The notes: generated by a model from the sequence alone, not told the origin. Positions 17,224-26,599 are shown, counted from the stretch's first letter. The stretch is 64,000 nt of DNA from Nonomuraea thailandensis (GCF_024172165.1 NZ_JAMZEB010000002.1:2935501-2999500); one strand, 5' to 3'. Program-made: numbers and translations.

Positions 17224-18729
17224 ATGGCACAGGTCGCGGTAGTCGGTGGTGGCCCGATAGGGCTCATGCTCGCGTGCGAGGTGGCACTGCACGACGTGCC
17301 GGTGGTGGTGCTCGAACGACTGCCGGAGATGGAGACGCACCCCAAGGCGGAGGGCATCACCGGCCGGGCCATCGACATCCTGGACCGGCGCGGCCTCCTG
17401 ATCGGCGTCGACGGCACCCCCGCGCCGCCGACGGCCGGGCACCGGGCCCGCATCGCCCAGGGCGAGCGGCGGGCGGACAGCCTGCACCCCAAGGCCTTTC
17501 CCGGCGCGCGGCACTTCGCCACCATGTTCGTGCTCCGCCCCGAATCTCCCGACCTGCTGGTGCCGCAGCAACTGCTGGAGCAGGACCTGGCCCGGCGGGC
17601 CGCCGAACTCGGCGTCGAGGTACGGCGCGGCCACACGGTCACCGGCTTCACCCAGGACGGCGACGGCGTCCGGATCGACGTCGACGGCCCCGAAGGGCCG
17701 TACCGGATGCGGGCCGGCTGGCTGGCGGGATGCGACGGCGGCCGCAGCACGATCAGGAAACTGGCCGGCATCCCCTTCCCGGGAACGGACGGCATCACGA
17801 CCGGATACCGCGCCTTCGCCGAGGTCGACGACCCCGATTTCCACCTGCCCGGCTGGTTCCGCAAGGACAACGGCCTCCTGGTGTACGAGGAGGGGCCGCC
17901 CCGGTTCATCACCCTGGAGTTCATCGGCCCACCGGCGAACCGGGACGCCCCGATCACGCGGGAGGAGTTCCAGGAGGCGCTGCGCCGGCTCAGCGGCACC
18001 GACGTCACGGTCACCAAGGTTCACAAGATCAACCGGTTCACCGACAACGAGCGGCAGGCCGCCACCTACCGGCAGGGCCGGGTCCTGCTCGTCGGCGACG
18101 CCGCCCACGTGCAGTCGCAGTGGAGCGGCCCGGGCCTGCGGCTCGGGCTGGGCGACGCCCTCAACGCCGGCTGGAAGCTCGCCGCGGTCGCGCGAGGCCG
18201 GTGCCCCGAGGAACTGCTCGACACCTACACCTCCGAACGGCATCCGGTCGGCGCGCAGACCCTGGAGGTCCAGCGTGCCTCCATCGCGCTGATGCGCCCC
18301 GGCCCGCACGTCGACGCGCTGCGCCGCCTGCTCACCCGCCTGCTGCTCCACGACGACACGAACCGGCGGCTGACCGCCCTGGTCGACGACCTGCACATCA
18401 GCTACGACATGGGCGACCCGTCGCTGACCGGCCCGCTCGTCGGGCGCTACTGCCCCGACCTGCGGCTGAAAGGCGCCCACGGCACCGTACGGCTGGCCGA
18501 GCTGCAGCGCACCGGCCGGCCGCTGCTGCTCGACCTCGGCGCCGATCCCGCGCTGCGCGCGCTCGCCGGACCCTGGTCCGACCGGGTGGACGTGGTCACC
18601 GCCGCCTGCGCCGACGCCCCGGCGGACGCCCTGCTGATCCGCCCGGACGGCTTCGTCGCCTGGAGCACCCCCGCCGGCGAGGAGTCGCTGACCGGTGCAC
18701 TCACGCGGTGGTTCGGCCCTCCCGCCTGA
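17224..18729 (+). CDS. FAD-dependent aromatic hydroxylase-type monooxygenase
   Basis: A 501-residue group A flavoprotein (PheA/TfdB/polyketide hydroxylase family) using NAD(P)H and oxygen. The N-terminal dinucleotide motif is VAVVGGGPIGLMLACEVAL; the DG-type motif is GWLAGCDGGRSTIRKLAGI; the second FAD motif is VLLVGDAAHVQSQWSGPGLRLGLGDALNAGWKLAAV, where the usual HPPxGGQGMN is QSQWSGPGLR. A thioredoxin-like C-terminal domain begins near residue 390. The ATG is two codons after an alternative GTG. It starts a four-gene run with a dioxygenase, KAS III-like enzyme and P450. Its natural substrate is probably aromatic, by family analogy. Confidence 0.9.
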   Translation: MAQVAVVGGGPIGLMLACEVALHDVPVVVLERLPEMETHPKAEGITGRAIDILDRRGLLIGVDGTPAPPTAGHRARIAQGERRADSLHPKAFPGARHFATMFVLRPESPDLLVPQQLLEQDLARRAAELGVEVRRGHTVTGFTQDGDGVRIDVDGPEGPYRMRAGWLAGCDGGRSTIRKLAGIPFPGTDGITTGYRAFAEVDDPDFHLPGWFRKDNGLLVYEEGPPRFITLEFIGPPANRDAPITREEFQEALRRLSGTDVTVTKVHKINRFTDNERQAATYRQGRVLLVGDAAHVQSQWSGPGLRLGLGDALNAGWKLAAVARGRCPEELLDTYTSERHPVGAQTLEVQRASIALMRPGPHVDALRRLLTRLLLHDDTNRRLTALVDDLHISYDMGDPSLTGPLVGRYCPDLRLKGAHGTVRLAELQRTGRPLLLDLGADPALRALAGPWSDRVDVVTAACADAPADALLIRPDGFVAWSTPAGEESLTGALTRWFGPPA

Positions 18730-18766
18730 GCCGCCTGTACCGCATGTGCCGCCTGTGCCGCCTGAC
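18722..18766 (+). repeat. Five 9-bp tandem repeats spanning a stop codon
   Basis: Units CCGCCTGAG, CCGCCTGTA, CCGCATGTG, CCGCCTGTG, CCGCCTGAC follow one another without gaps. The first contains the TGA of the flavin monooxygenase. The array ends 34 nt before the next start codon and contributes no coding sequence. Compare the other stop-associated duplications at 26556, 43281, 49391 and 53735. Confidence 0.85.
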
Positions 18767-18800
18767 CACCTCACCAGACACAGCCCTCGCGGAGGCCGGG

Positions 18801-19679
18801 ATGACCGATGCCAAGCCGACCCTGACCACCCTGCCCGCCTCGGCCGCGATCGAGGACGCGATCGACGCGGTCGAAGCGGCCGGAGCAGTGATCATCGAGG
18901 ACTTCCTCGACCCCGGCACGCTCGACGGCCTGTGGGAGGACCTGGGCCCGGCCCTGGCCGCCCAGGCGGACGGCGACGGGCGGCTGGTCGGCGAGAAGAC
19001 CCGGATCCTGCCGGGCCTGGTCCGCCGCAGCGCGCACTCGGTGGCCGTCATGCGGCAGCCGCACCTCCTCGGGCTCGCGCGGCACTTCCTGCAGCGGCCG
19101 GTGCGCGCCTGGCTCGGCGAGCAGCGCATCGAGTTCGTCCCGACGATCCAGCTCGGCATCTCGCGGGCCATCCAGATCCAGCCGGGCGTGGCACCCCAGG
19201 GCCTGCACCGCGACGACACCGCTCACCTGCGCACCCACCCGGGCCCGGAGAGCCGGGTCCAGGTCATGGTCGCCGCCAGCGAGTTCACCGCGCGCAACGG
19301 CGCCACCCGGGTGATCCCCGGCAGCCACCTCTGGGACGACGAGCGCGGGCCACGCGAGGACGAGGCGGTGCCCGCCACGATGCGGGCCGGCTCCGCGCTG
19401 CTGTGGCTCGGCAGCACCTACCACGGGGCCGGCGCCAACACCTCGGACGCGCCCCGCACCGGCCTGTCGTACGCCTACGACCTCGGCAACCTGCGCCAGG
19501 AGGAGAACCAGTACCTGTCCATCCCCCTGGACGTGGTCCGCGGCTACCCCGAGGACATCCAGCGGCTCCTCGGCTACGAGGCCTGCCCCCCGATGTGCGG
19601 CCTGTACGAGCTGGCCGACCCGATGCTGCTGCTCCGCGACGGACCGGGCGACCCGGTCGCGGCACCGCACGCCCCGTGA
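18801..19679 (+). CDS. Phytanoyl-CoA dioxygenase (PhyH) family Fe(II)/2OG oxygenase
   Basis: A 292-residue non-heme iron oxygenase. The facial triad is complete: His136-x-Asp138 in GLHRDDT and the distal His208 in STYHGAGANTS, with Arg219 for 2-oxoglutarate. VIPGSHLW before the distal His is a family signature. GGAGG lies 5 nt before the ATG. It sits between a flavin hydroxylase and a KAS III-like enzyme on the same strand. It would hydroxylate, desaturate or cyclise the pathway intermediate. Substrate not predictable. Confidence 0.92.
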   Translation: MTDAKPTLTTLPASAAIEDAIDAVEAAGAVIIEDFLDPGTLDGLWEDLGPALAAQADGDGRLVGEKTRILPGLVRRSAHSVAVMRQPHLLGLARHFLQRPVRAWLGEQRIEFVPTIQLGISRAIQIQPGVAPQGLHRDDTAHLRTHPGPESRVQVMVAASEFTARNGATRVIPGSHLWDDERGPREDEAVPATMRAGSALLWLGSTYHGAGANTSDAPRTGLSYAYDLGNLRQEENQYLSIPLDVVRGYPEDIQRLLGYEACPPMCGLYELADPMLLLRDGPGDPVAAPHAP

Positions 19680-19743
19680 CACCGCTGTTCCCGCCGGGCG
19701 CGCGGCGCCGGCACCACCCCTTCGAGCGAGCCGGGAGGCGAAG

Positions 19744-20805
19744 ATGGAGACGGCGGACATGTACATCAGCGGGGTCGGGTCGTACCTGCCCGACACCGTG
19801 GCGGTGGAGCACGCGGTGGCGGAGGGCTGGTACCCGGCCGAGGAGGCCGAGCTGCACGGGATCGCCTCCGTCGCGGTGGCCGGTGACCTCCCGGCGCCGG
19901 AGATGGCGTTGCGGGCGGCCCGCGCCGCGCTGGCGCGCAGCGGCCGCCCGCCCGCCGACCTGGACCTCCTCCTCTACACCTCCACCTGGCACCAGGGCCC
20001 CGAGGGCTGGCCGCCGCAGGCCTACGTGCAGCGCCACCTGGTCGGCGACGGCGTCCTGTCGACCCAGCTCAAGCAGGGCTGCAACGGCATGTTCGCGGCC
20101 CTGGAGCTGGCCGCGAGCTACCTGCGGGCCGACTCCGGACGGCAGGCGGCGCTGCTGGTCGCCGCCGACAACTACGGCACCCCGCTGGCGGACCGCTGGC
20201 GGATGCTGCCGGGCGCCGTCGCCGGCGACGCGGCCGGCGCCGTCGTGCTCGACACCGCGCCGGGATTCGCCCGGCTGGCCTCGGTCAGCACCATGTCGGT
20301 GTCGCAGGCCGAGGAGATGCACCGGTGTGCCGAGCCGCTGTTCCCGCCGGGCGTCACCGAGGGCAGGACGGTGGACTTCGCCGCGCACAACGACACGTTC
20401 CGGCGCCGCGCGGTCACCGGCGGCGAAGGGACGATGGTGCTGGTGACGCTGGACGAGCGCATGGTCGAGGTGATCGACCGCGCCCTGTCGGAGGCCGGCA
20501 TCAAGGCGGCGGACGTGACCCGCGTGACCTGCATGAACACCTCCGGGGAGATCGCCGAGCAGATCTGCGAGCACCGGCTGGGCATCCCGGCGTCCCGCTC
20601 GACGTGGGACTTCGGCCGGACCATCGGCCACTGCGGGGCCAGCGACCAGGTGCTCGCCCTGGAACACCTGGTGCGCGGCGGCGGCCTGGGCCCCGGCGAC
20701 CATCTCCTGATGTTCGCCTACGGCCCCGGCGTGACCATCTCCGCCGCCGTCGTGGAGATCCTCCAGACACCCGCGTGGTCACAGAGGCGGGAAGGGGGCG
20801 CCTGA
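19744..20805 (+). CDS. KAS III-like (FabH-family) enzyme with altered catalytic triad
   Basis: A 353-residue thiolase-fold protein. The nucleophile is kept: Cys113 in LKQGCNGMFAALE. The FabH His of the VPHQAN motif is replaced (residues 261-266 read VTCMNT), and the FabH Asn of GNTSAAS is His296 in IGHCGASD, with Asp301 nearby. Such changes are known among family members that act as acyl transferases rather than chain-starting synthases. With no PKS or FAS genes nearby, an acyl- or amide/ester-forming role in this cassette is the better guess. Its TGA lies just before the next P450. Confidence 0.88.
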   Translation: METADMYISGVGSYLPDTVAVEHAVAEGWYPAEEAELHGIASVAVAGDLPAPEMALRAARAALARSGRPPADLDLLLYTSTWHQGPEGWPPQAYVQRHLVGDGVLSTQLKQGCNGMFAALELAASYLRADSGRQAALLVAADNYGTPLADRWRMLPGAVAGDAAGAVVLDTAPGFARLASVSTMSVSQAEEMHRCAEPLFPPGVTEGRTVDFAAHNDTFRRRAVTGGEGTMVLVTLDERMVEVIDRALSEAGIKAADVTRVTCMNTSGEIAEQICEHRLGIPASRSTWDFGRTIGHCGASDQVLALEHLVRGGGLGPGDHLLMFAYGPGVTISAAVVEILQTPAWSQRREGGA

Positions 20806-20858
20806 TGGACCGGCCGTCCGAAGCAGCCGTCGGTGACGGGGACCGGCGGGGAGGCGCG

Positions 20859-22061
20859 ATGAGCACACCCGAGCACGACCCGGTCCCGGCCTTCCCGATG
20901 AAGCGGACCTGCCCGTTCGCGCCGCCGGACGAGTACCGGCGGATGCGCGCCACCGCGCCGGTCGTCCGGGCGGCCCTGCCCACCGGCGCGCCGGTCTGGG
21001 CGGTCACCCGCCACGCCGAGGCCCGGCAGCTCCTCAGCGACCCGCGGATCAGCTCGAACACCGGACGCCCGGAACGGCCCCGCGGCCCCGACGACGACCG
21101 TCCCGACGACGGCTTCTTCGTCGACCTGGATCCGCCGGAGCACACCCGGTTCCGGCGGCTGCTGATCCCGGAGCTCGGCGCCCGCCCCATGGAGGCCATG
21201 CGGCCGGCACTCCAGCGCATCGCCGACAGGGCCGTCGACGAGCTGCTGGCCGCCGGACCGCCCGCCGACCTCGTCGCCCTGTACGCGCGCCGCGTCCCGT
21301 CGCGGGTCCTGTGCGAGTTGTTCGGCGTCCCGGCCGCCGACCACGCCTTCTTCGAGTCGCGGCTGCGCATGTTGTCGGTGACGAGCATGGACCCGAGCGT
21401 GGCGGCCCAGGCGTCCGGCGACGTCCGCGGCTACCTGCGCGAGCTCATCGGCGACGCCCCGCGCGACCCGCACCGGGGCATGATCCGGCGGCTGGCCGCC
21501 CGGCACCTGCCCACCGGCGAGCTGACCACGGACGAGCTGATCAACATCGGCTTCCTCCTGCTGCTCGCGGGCTACGACTCGCCGGCGAACACGATCTCCA
21601 TGGGCGTGCTCACGCTGCTGCGGCACCCGGCGCAGCTCGCCGCGCTGCGCGCCGACCCCGGCCTGCTGCCGGGCACGATCGAGGAGCTGCTGCGCTTCCA
21701 CTCCGTGCAGGACTGGGTCAGCTTCGACCGGATCGCGACCGATGACCTGGAGATCGGCTCCGCCCGGATCCGCGCCGGCGACCGCCTGACGGTGCTGGCC
21801 GCCTCCGCCAACCGCGACGCGCGGGCCTTCGACAACCCCGACGACTTCGACATCCACCGGCCCGCCAACCACCACCTGGCCTTCGGCCACGGCGTGCACC
21901 AGTGCGTCGGCCGCAACCTCGCCCGCGCCGAGCTGCGCATCGCCGTCGGTACGCTGCTGACCCGGATGCCGGCGCTGCGCCTCGCGGTCACCTTCGAGGA
22001 GCTGCCCTTCGCCTACGACGCCCCGTTCTTCGGGCTGCACGCCCTGCCCGTCACCTGGTGA
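20859..22061 (+). CDS. Cytochrome P450
   Basis: A 400-residue P450 with FPMKRTCPFAPP N-terminus, LDPPEHTRFRRLL, I-helix LLLLAGYDSPANT (acid kept, Thr replaced by Ser), K-helix EELLRFH and heme loop FGHGVHQCVGRNLARAEL. An ATG at 20805, overlapping the KAS III stop as TGATG, is in frame and would add 18 residues. The later ATG is preferred because GGGGAGG precedes it and the MSTPEH...FPMKRTCPF N-terminus matches common family starts. It ends the four-gene plus-strand run and overlaps the convergent epimerase by 11 nt. Confidence 0.9.
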   Translation: MSTPEHDPVPAFPMKRTCPFAPPDEYRRMRATAPVVRAALPTGAPVWAVTRHAEARQLLSDPRISSNTGRPERPRGPDDDRPDDGFFVDLDPPEHTRFRRLLIPELGARPMEAMRPALQRIADRAVDELLAAGPPADLVALYARRVPSRVLCELFGVPAADHAFFESRLRMLSVTSMDPSVAAQASGDVRGYLRELIGDAPRDPHRGMIRRLAARHLPTGELTTDELINIGFLLLLAGYDSPANTISMGVLTLLRHPAQLAALRADPGLLPGTIEELLRFHSVQDWVSFDRIATDDLEIGSARIRAGDRLTVLAASANRDARAFDNPDDFDIHRPANHHLAFGHGVHQCVGRNLARAELRIAVGTLLTRMPALRLAVTFEELPFAYDAPFFGLHALPVTW

Positions 22062-23076
22062 CGCCCGCCTGCGCGCCGGTGACGAAGGCGTCCTCGGCCG
22101 CGTAGGGGAACCAGACGTCGCGGCCGTGGCGGGCGACCAGATCGGGGAAGACGTCCTGCCATCCGCCGCCGCCCGCCTCCGCCTCCGCCACGGCGGCGGC
22201 GGCCCATTCGATGTCCTGGCGCAGCGCGTCGTCGTAGGAGACGGCCGGGCGGTAGCCGAGCTCGGCCCTGGCCCTGTCCATGCCGAACACGATCGGCTCC
22301 GGGACGTTCCACGGATGGAAGCCCAGGCCGTCCGGGCGTGACGGGCCCGCGAACGTGACGATCTCCGCCTCGTGGCCCATGACGGCGAAGATCCTGGCGC
22401 CGATCTCGGCGACGGTCAGCGGGTCGTCGGCGATGTTGAGCACCCGGGCCGCCGGCCGCCGCGCGCACAGCCGGATCAGCTCGGCGACGTTCGCGACCGC
22501 CGAGGTGGGGAAGCGGCTGCGCCCGTCCTGGGCGAGCACCACGTGCGGACGCTTGTCCAGCGCCCGCTTGATGAACGACCAGTGATCCAGCGACTTGCCG
22601 TGCGGGCCGTGCAGCACGCCCGTCCGCAGGATGCTGACCGGCAGGCCGGGCGTCGCCAGCAGGCGGCGCTCCAGCGCCGCCTTCCCCGCCGGATAGTCGT
22701 GGGCGTCACGCTCGACCGTCGGCCACGACTCCGGGATCGGCACCGGCAGGCCGGGAGCCTGGTAGACCGCTCCCGTCGAGATGACCACCAGCGAGCCGAC
22801 ACGCCCGGCCAGCCGGGCGAGCTGCTCGCCGTGGAGCGGGGTGAACGCGACGGTGTCCACCACCACGTCGTGGCCGTCGAGGGCGTTGAGCAGCGCGTCG
22901 GTGTCGGCCCGGTCGACCTGGACCGACACCACGCCGCCGGATTCCGCGGCGCCCGCACGGGGGCGCCGCTGCCCGAGGGTCACCGCGTATCCGGCCTCGG
23001 CGAGCCGGGCGGCGGTGGCCCGGCCGATCTGGCCCGTGCCGCCGATGATGAAGGCCCTTCGATCGTGAACCGTCAC
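22051..23076 (-). CDS. NAD-dependent epimerase/dehydratase (extended SDR)
   Basis: A 341-residue Rossmann-fold enzyme. The cofactor motif is FIIGGTGQIGRATAARL at residues 9-25; the catalytic YxxxK appears as YPAGKAALE; ISTGAVYQ holds the catalytic Ser/Thr region. It resembles the nucleotide-sugar epimerase/isoflavone-reductase-like branch. The GTG start has no strong ribosome site. It is convergent with the previous P450 and on the same strand as the next P450, 137 nt upstream. It may reduce or epimerise a pathway ketone or sugar. Confidence 0.88.
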   Translation of the reverse strand: MTVHDRRAFIIGGTGQIGRATAARLAEAGYAVTLGQRRPRAGAAESGGVVSVQVDRADTDALLNALDGHDVVVDTVAFTPLHGEQLARLAGRVGSLVVISTGAVYQAPGLPVPIPESWPTVERDAHDYPAGKAALERRLLATPGLPVSILRTGVLHGPHGKSLDHWSFIKRALDKRPHVVLAQDGRSRFPTSAVANVAELIRLCARRPAARVLNIADDPLTVAEIGARIFAVMGHEAEIVTFAGPSRPDGLGFHPWNVPEPIVFGMDRARAELGYRPAVSYDDALRQDIEWAAAAVAEAEAGGGGWQDVFPDLVARHGRDVWFPYAAEDAFVTGAQAGVTR

Positions 23077-23213
23077 CAGCCGATCTTAACCTCGGCACGG
23101 CCGAGGCCCCAGGGGGCCGGGATCATCTCCTGGCCCGTGCGCCTCGGCGCCGGTCCAGGCGGGCAGAGGCGGAGGGCTGCCCTTACCACTTGGGGCCCGT
23201 GGCCGCCGGGAGG

Positions 23214-24398
23214 TCACTCCTTGCGGACGACGAGCTGCGCCGGCCGTACGGTCAGGACGCCCTCGGTCCACGGCACGTCCCCGGCCGGCCCGGCCAGCCT
23301 GAGGCCCGGCTGCCGCGTCACCAGCACGCCCAGGATCTCCTGCAGCTCCATCCGCGCCAGGTTCGCGCCCAGGCAGAAGTGCGCGCCGCGCCCGAAGGTC
23401 AGGTGCGCGGCCTGCCGCTCCGGCCGCAGCACGTCCGGGTCGGGGAAGGCGGACGGGTCGACGTTGGCCGAGGAGACGGAGGGGATCACGGCCTCGCCCT
23501 CGCGTACGGTGCCGGAGGGCAGCTCGACGTCCTGCCTGGCCACCCGCAGGAACGGGCTGTCGCCGACCAGCTCCAGCCTGAGCAGCTCCTCCACCGTGCC
23601 CGGGATCAGCCCGGGCTCGCCGGTCAGCCGTTCGTAGCCCTCACGCGGGTCGAGCAGCCGCAACATCGACCTGGACAGCGCCGTCCCGGTCGTCTCGTGC
23701 CCGGCGAGGAACAGGACCAGCGTGTTGGTCACCAGCTCCTCCTCGCTCAGCCGGTCCTCGCCGTCGCGGGCGTGGATCATCGCGGCCAGCAGGCCGTCGC
23801 CCGGCTCGTCCCGGTGGGCGGAGATCACCTCGGCGATGTAGGCGGCGAACTCCATGGCGGCGCCCATCTGCTCCTCCGGCGACAGGCTGGAGGTGGAGAG
23901 CATGGCGTCCGACCAGGCCCGGACCCGCTCGGTGTCGATGCCCGGCACGCCCATGACGTCGCAGATGACCTGGACGGGCAGCGGGAACGCGAAGTCGTGC
24001 ACGAAGTCGAACTCGGCGGGCAGCGCGTCGAGCAGGTCGGCGGTGAGCGCCCGCAGCCTGGGCCGCCATCCGTTCACCCGGCGCGGCGTGAACACCCCGG
24101 ACAGCAGCCTGCGCAGCCTGGTGTGCTCGGGCGGGTCCATGCTGGAGAGCATCCCCGGCGTGTTGAACAGGGAGAACCCGCTGAACATGCGGGGCGAGCC
24201 GGGGCGGCTGAGGTCGCTGCCGAAGCGCGGGTCGCTCAGCACGGCGAGCGTGTCCTGGTACGTCGTGGTGAGGTAGGCGGTGCAGCCGCTGGGCAGCCGC
24301 ACCTTCCCCAGCGGGTCCTTGTCCCGGCGCACGGCGTACGCGTCGGCCAGAGCCCCTCGTGGGCCCGGCCCGAACGGGTATTGCTCGAAATCGGCCAT
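23214..24398 (-). CDS. Cytochrome P450
   Basis: A 394-residue CYP105/107-like P450: MDPPEHTRLRRLLSGVFTPRR, canonical I-helix LFLAGHETTGT, K-helix EELLRLE and heme loop FGRGAHFCLGANLARMEL. The start MADFEQYPFGPGPRG matches typical family N-termini; an in-frame GTG six codons upstream is also possible. It is followed on the same strand by the epimerase. It is the right-hand limit of the P450-rich cassette. Confidence 0.92.
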   Translation of the reverse strand: MADFEQYPFGPGPRGALADAYAVRRDKDPLGKVRLPSGCTAYLTTTYQDTLAVLSDPRFGSDLSRPGSPRMFSGFSLFNTPGMLSSMDPPEHTRLRRLLSGVFTPRRVNGWRPRLRALTADLLDALPAEFDFVHDFAFPLPVQVICDVMGVPGIDTERVRAWSDAMLSTSSLSPEEQMGAAMEFAAYIAEVISAHRDEPGDGLLAAMIHARDGEDRLSEEELVTNTLVLFLAGHETTGTALSRSMLRLLDPREGYERLTGEPGLIPGTVEELLRLELVGDSPFLRVARQDVELPSGTVREGEAVIPSVSSANVDPSAFPDPDVLRPERQAAHLTFGRGAHFCLGANLARMELQEILGVLVTRQPGLRLAGPAGDVPWTEGVLTVRPAQLVVRKE

Positions 24399-24487
24399 GG
24401 CTCGGACGGTAACCACTGAACGGGACGCCGACCAGACCCGTTACGCCGGTGAGCGCCGCCTCCGGATCGGCGGCGCCGGCCGGCGTG

Positions 24488-24898
24488 TCAGTCGAGCTCG
24501 GCTTCGCGGCCGTGGACGATGAGCGCGTACAGCACGAGCACGTCGATCGCGATGACGGCCAGTGACCACCACGGGTTCACCGCGATCCAGGTGAGCTGTG
24601 TGAGCGCGTTCAGCATCACCAGGACGACGCCGACCACCCGGGCCCAGGCCTGGCCGACGGTGATGGCGATGCCCGTGGCCAGGAGGAGCAGGCCGAAGGC
24701 GAAATGCAGCCAGCCCCAGGTGGTGAGGTCGAAGAGCAGGATCCGGTTGGGCGTCTGCACGTAGATCCGGTTGGCGAAGACGGCGGTCAGGCCGGTGATG
24801 ACGTTGAACAGCCCGGCGAGGACCATCATCATGCCGCCGAACCAGATCCAGCCCACCCAGCCGGTCATCGGCCGTGTGTGGTGGGTGTGAAAGGTCAT
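24488..24898 (-). CDS. Four-helix membrane protein, DUF7144-like
   Basis: A 136-residue integral membrane protein with four hydrophobic segments at about 12-36, 57-77, 85-103 and 108-130. The opening WVGWIWFGGMMMVLAGLFNVITG and the later TTWGWLHFAFGLLLLATGIAI and ARVVGVVLVMLNALTQL blocks match a widespread actinobacterial membrane family of unknown role. AGGAGGGAG precedes the ATG. It is monocistronic as far as can be seen. Confidence 0.82.
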   Translation of the reverse strand: MTFHTHHTRPMTGWVGWIWFGGMMMVLAGLFNVITGLTAVFANRIYVQTPNRILLFDLTTWGWLHFAFGLLLLATGIAITVGQAWARVVGVVLVMLNALTQLTWIAVNPWWSLAVIAIDVLVLYALIVHGREAELD

Positions 24899-25206
24899 CG
24901 GAACGCTCCCTCCTGAGTGGTCGTTCGTCCGCTGCGGAGGACGGCTCGGCGGCGCCGTGGCCGAGTGCGTCTCCGCCCTGCCGGACGTTGCCGCGCCCGG
25001 CCCGGCCTCGCTCGGGCCGCCTTCCAGGTGCTTCCCCCACTCATCCAGCAAATCACGACATAAAGGGATAAATAGGTATAAATCGGGTCTAAGTTGGCAA
25101 AGGATCTTCGCCGCCGTGGTGCTCGTGGCCGGATGGGCCGGTTGCCGCAACCCCAAAATGGCCGAAACCAGCCCATTCTGGCCGGTGATCCACTAGACAT
25201 CTGACC
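24899..25206. other. Divergent intergenic region, promoter candidates only
   Basis: About 308 bases between the membrane protein and the serine hydrolase. A local AT-rich core near 25063-25095 (ATAAAGGGATAAATAGGTAT) is the best promoter candidate for the hydrolase. Nothing coding is convincing: a minus-strand frame stays open but has no ribosome site and no family likeness. No strong repeat was found. Confidence 0.45.
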
Positions 25207-26481
25207 ATGACGATCAACCAGCCGTACCCGTCCGTGTCGAACGGCCTGAGCAGGCGGCGTTTCCTGGCGGCGGGCGCCGCCACCGTGCCGGCCCTCGCGC
25301 TGGGAACCTCCCTCCCGGCGTTCGCCGCGACGGTCCAGACCGCGGGCGTGGCGCCGGCCGCGCTCGCCGGCTTCGACAAGGTGATGAAGACCTACATCGT
25401 GGAGCGCGCCATCTCCTGCGCGCAGCTCGCCATCACCAAGAACGGCAAGCTCGTGCTGGCCAGGGCCTACCGCTACAGCGACGACCCCGCCGTGCCGACG
25501 TTGAACCCCACCTCGCTGTTCCGCATCGCCAGCCTGAGCAAGCACATCACCGCCGTGGCGATCATGAGACTGGCGCAGGACGGCAAGCTGAGCCTCGGCA
25601 CGTCCGTCGCCACCCTGCTCGGGCTGCCGACGACGGCCGACCCCCGGCTGGCGAACGTGACGGTGTGGCGGCTGCTGCAGCACACCGGCGGGTGGGATCG
25701 CGACATCTCGGGCGACTACCTCTACCTGGACCACACCATCTCCCGCTCGCTCGGCCTGACGCTGCCGATCACGCGTGACCACATCGTCCAGTACGCCGGT
25801 GGCCGCCCCCTCGACTTCGCTCCCGGCAGCAGGTACGCCTACAGCAACTACGGCTACATGCTGCTCGGCATGATCGTCGAGAAGGCGTCGGGCATGGCGT
25901 ACGAGTCGTACGTGAAGCAGAAGATCCTGGCGCCCGCCGGCGTCACCCGCATGCGGCTCGGCCGCACCCTCAAGGCGCAGGCCGCCCCCGGCGAGATCGT
26001 CTACGAGTCGGCGCAGACGAGCAGGACCGTCACGGACGCGTCCGGCGCCACGGTGCCCGCCCCGTACGGCGCCTTCAGCATGGAGAACCGCGGGCCCGGC
26101 GGCGGGTGGCTGGCCTCGGCGGTGGACCTCGTGCGCTTCGCCCGCATCCTGGACGCCCCCGGCACGGTGCTGAACGCGACCTCCATCGGCAGGATGGTCG
26201 CCAAGCCGGAGATCGGCGTCACCGAGAGCGGCTCCTGGTACGGCGCCGGCCTGTGGGTCCGTCAGGTCACGGGGCATCTCAACACCTGGCACAGCGGCGG
26301 GCTGCCGGGCACCTACACCTACACCGCCCGGCTCCAGAACGGCTTCACCTACGCCGCCCTGTTCAACCGCAACGAGGAGAGCGGCTCGCCGGACTTCGAC
26401 GTGCTCAGCCCGCGCATGAACGCCGAGATCGGCAAGGTGACGACCTGGCCGACGACGGACCTGTTCCCGCGCTACGCCTGA
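25207..26481 (+). CDS. Tat-exported beta-lactamase-family serine hydrolase
   Basis: A 424-residue class C/DD-peptidase-like hydrolase. A twin-arginine signal LSRRRFLAAGAATVPALALG spans residues 14-33, with cleavage near AFAAT. Active-site motifs are SxxK in ASLSKHITA, YxN in YAYSNYGYMLLG, and HSGG in the position of KTG. The family covers esterases, D-peptidases and lactone hydrolases, so true beta-lactamase activity should not be assumed. It is monocistronic and convergent with the GNAT gene. Confidence 0.88.
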   Translation: MTINQPYPSVSNGLSRRRFLAAGAATVPALALGTSLPAFAATVQTAGVAPAALAGFDKVMKTYIVERAISCAQLAITKNGKLVLARAYRYSDDPAVPTLNPTSLFRIASLSKHITAVAIMRLAQDGKLSLGTSVATLLGLPTTADPRLANVTVWRLLQHTGGWDRDISGDYLYLDHTISRSLGLTLPITRDHIVQYAGGRPLDFAPGSRYAYSNYGYMLLGMIVEKASGMAYESYVKQKILAPAGVTRMRLGRTLKAQAAPGEIVYESAQTSRTVTDASGATVPAPYGAFSMENRGPGGGWLASAVDLVRFARILDAPGTVLNATSIGRMVAKPEIGVTESGSWYGAGLWVRQVTGHLNTWHSGGLPGTYTYTARLQNGFTYAALFNRNEESGSPDFDVLSPRMNAEIGKVTTWPTTDLFPRYA

Positions 26482-26555
26482 CCCGGCACCGGGCCGGGCC
26501 GGCGGCCGGCGAGACGAGCACCGCCTCCGGCGCGGCAGGCCACCGCCGCCCGCGC

Positions 26556-26599
26556 GGGTCCCGCGCGGCGCGTCACACGGGGTCCCGCGCGGCGCGTCA
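26556..26599 (-). repeat. 20-bp direct repeat (24-bp period) beginning at a stop codon
   Basis: The sequence GGGTCCCGCGCGGCGCGTCA occurs at 26556-26575 and 26580-26599. Read on the minus strand each unit starts with TGA, and the right-hand one is the GNAT stop codon. The duplicate lies immediately downstream of that stop. Just left of it, CCCGG-CA-CCGGG at about 26483 is a small hairpin that may end the hydrolase transcript. Confidence 0.8.
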
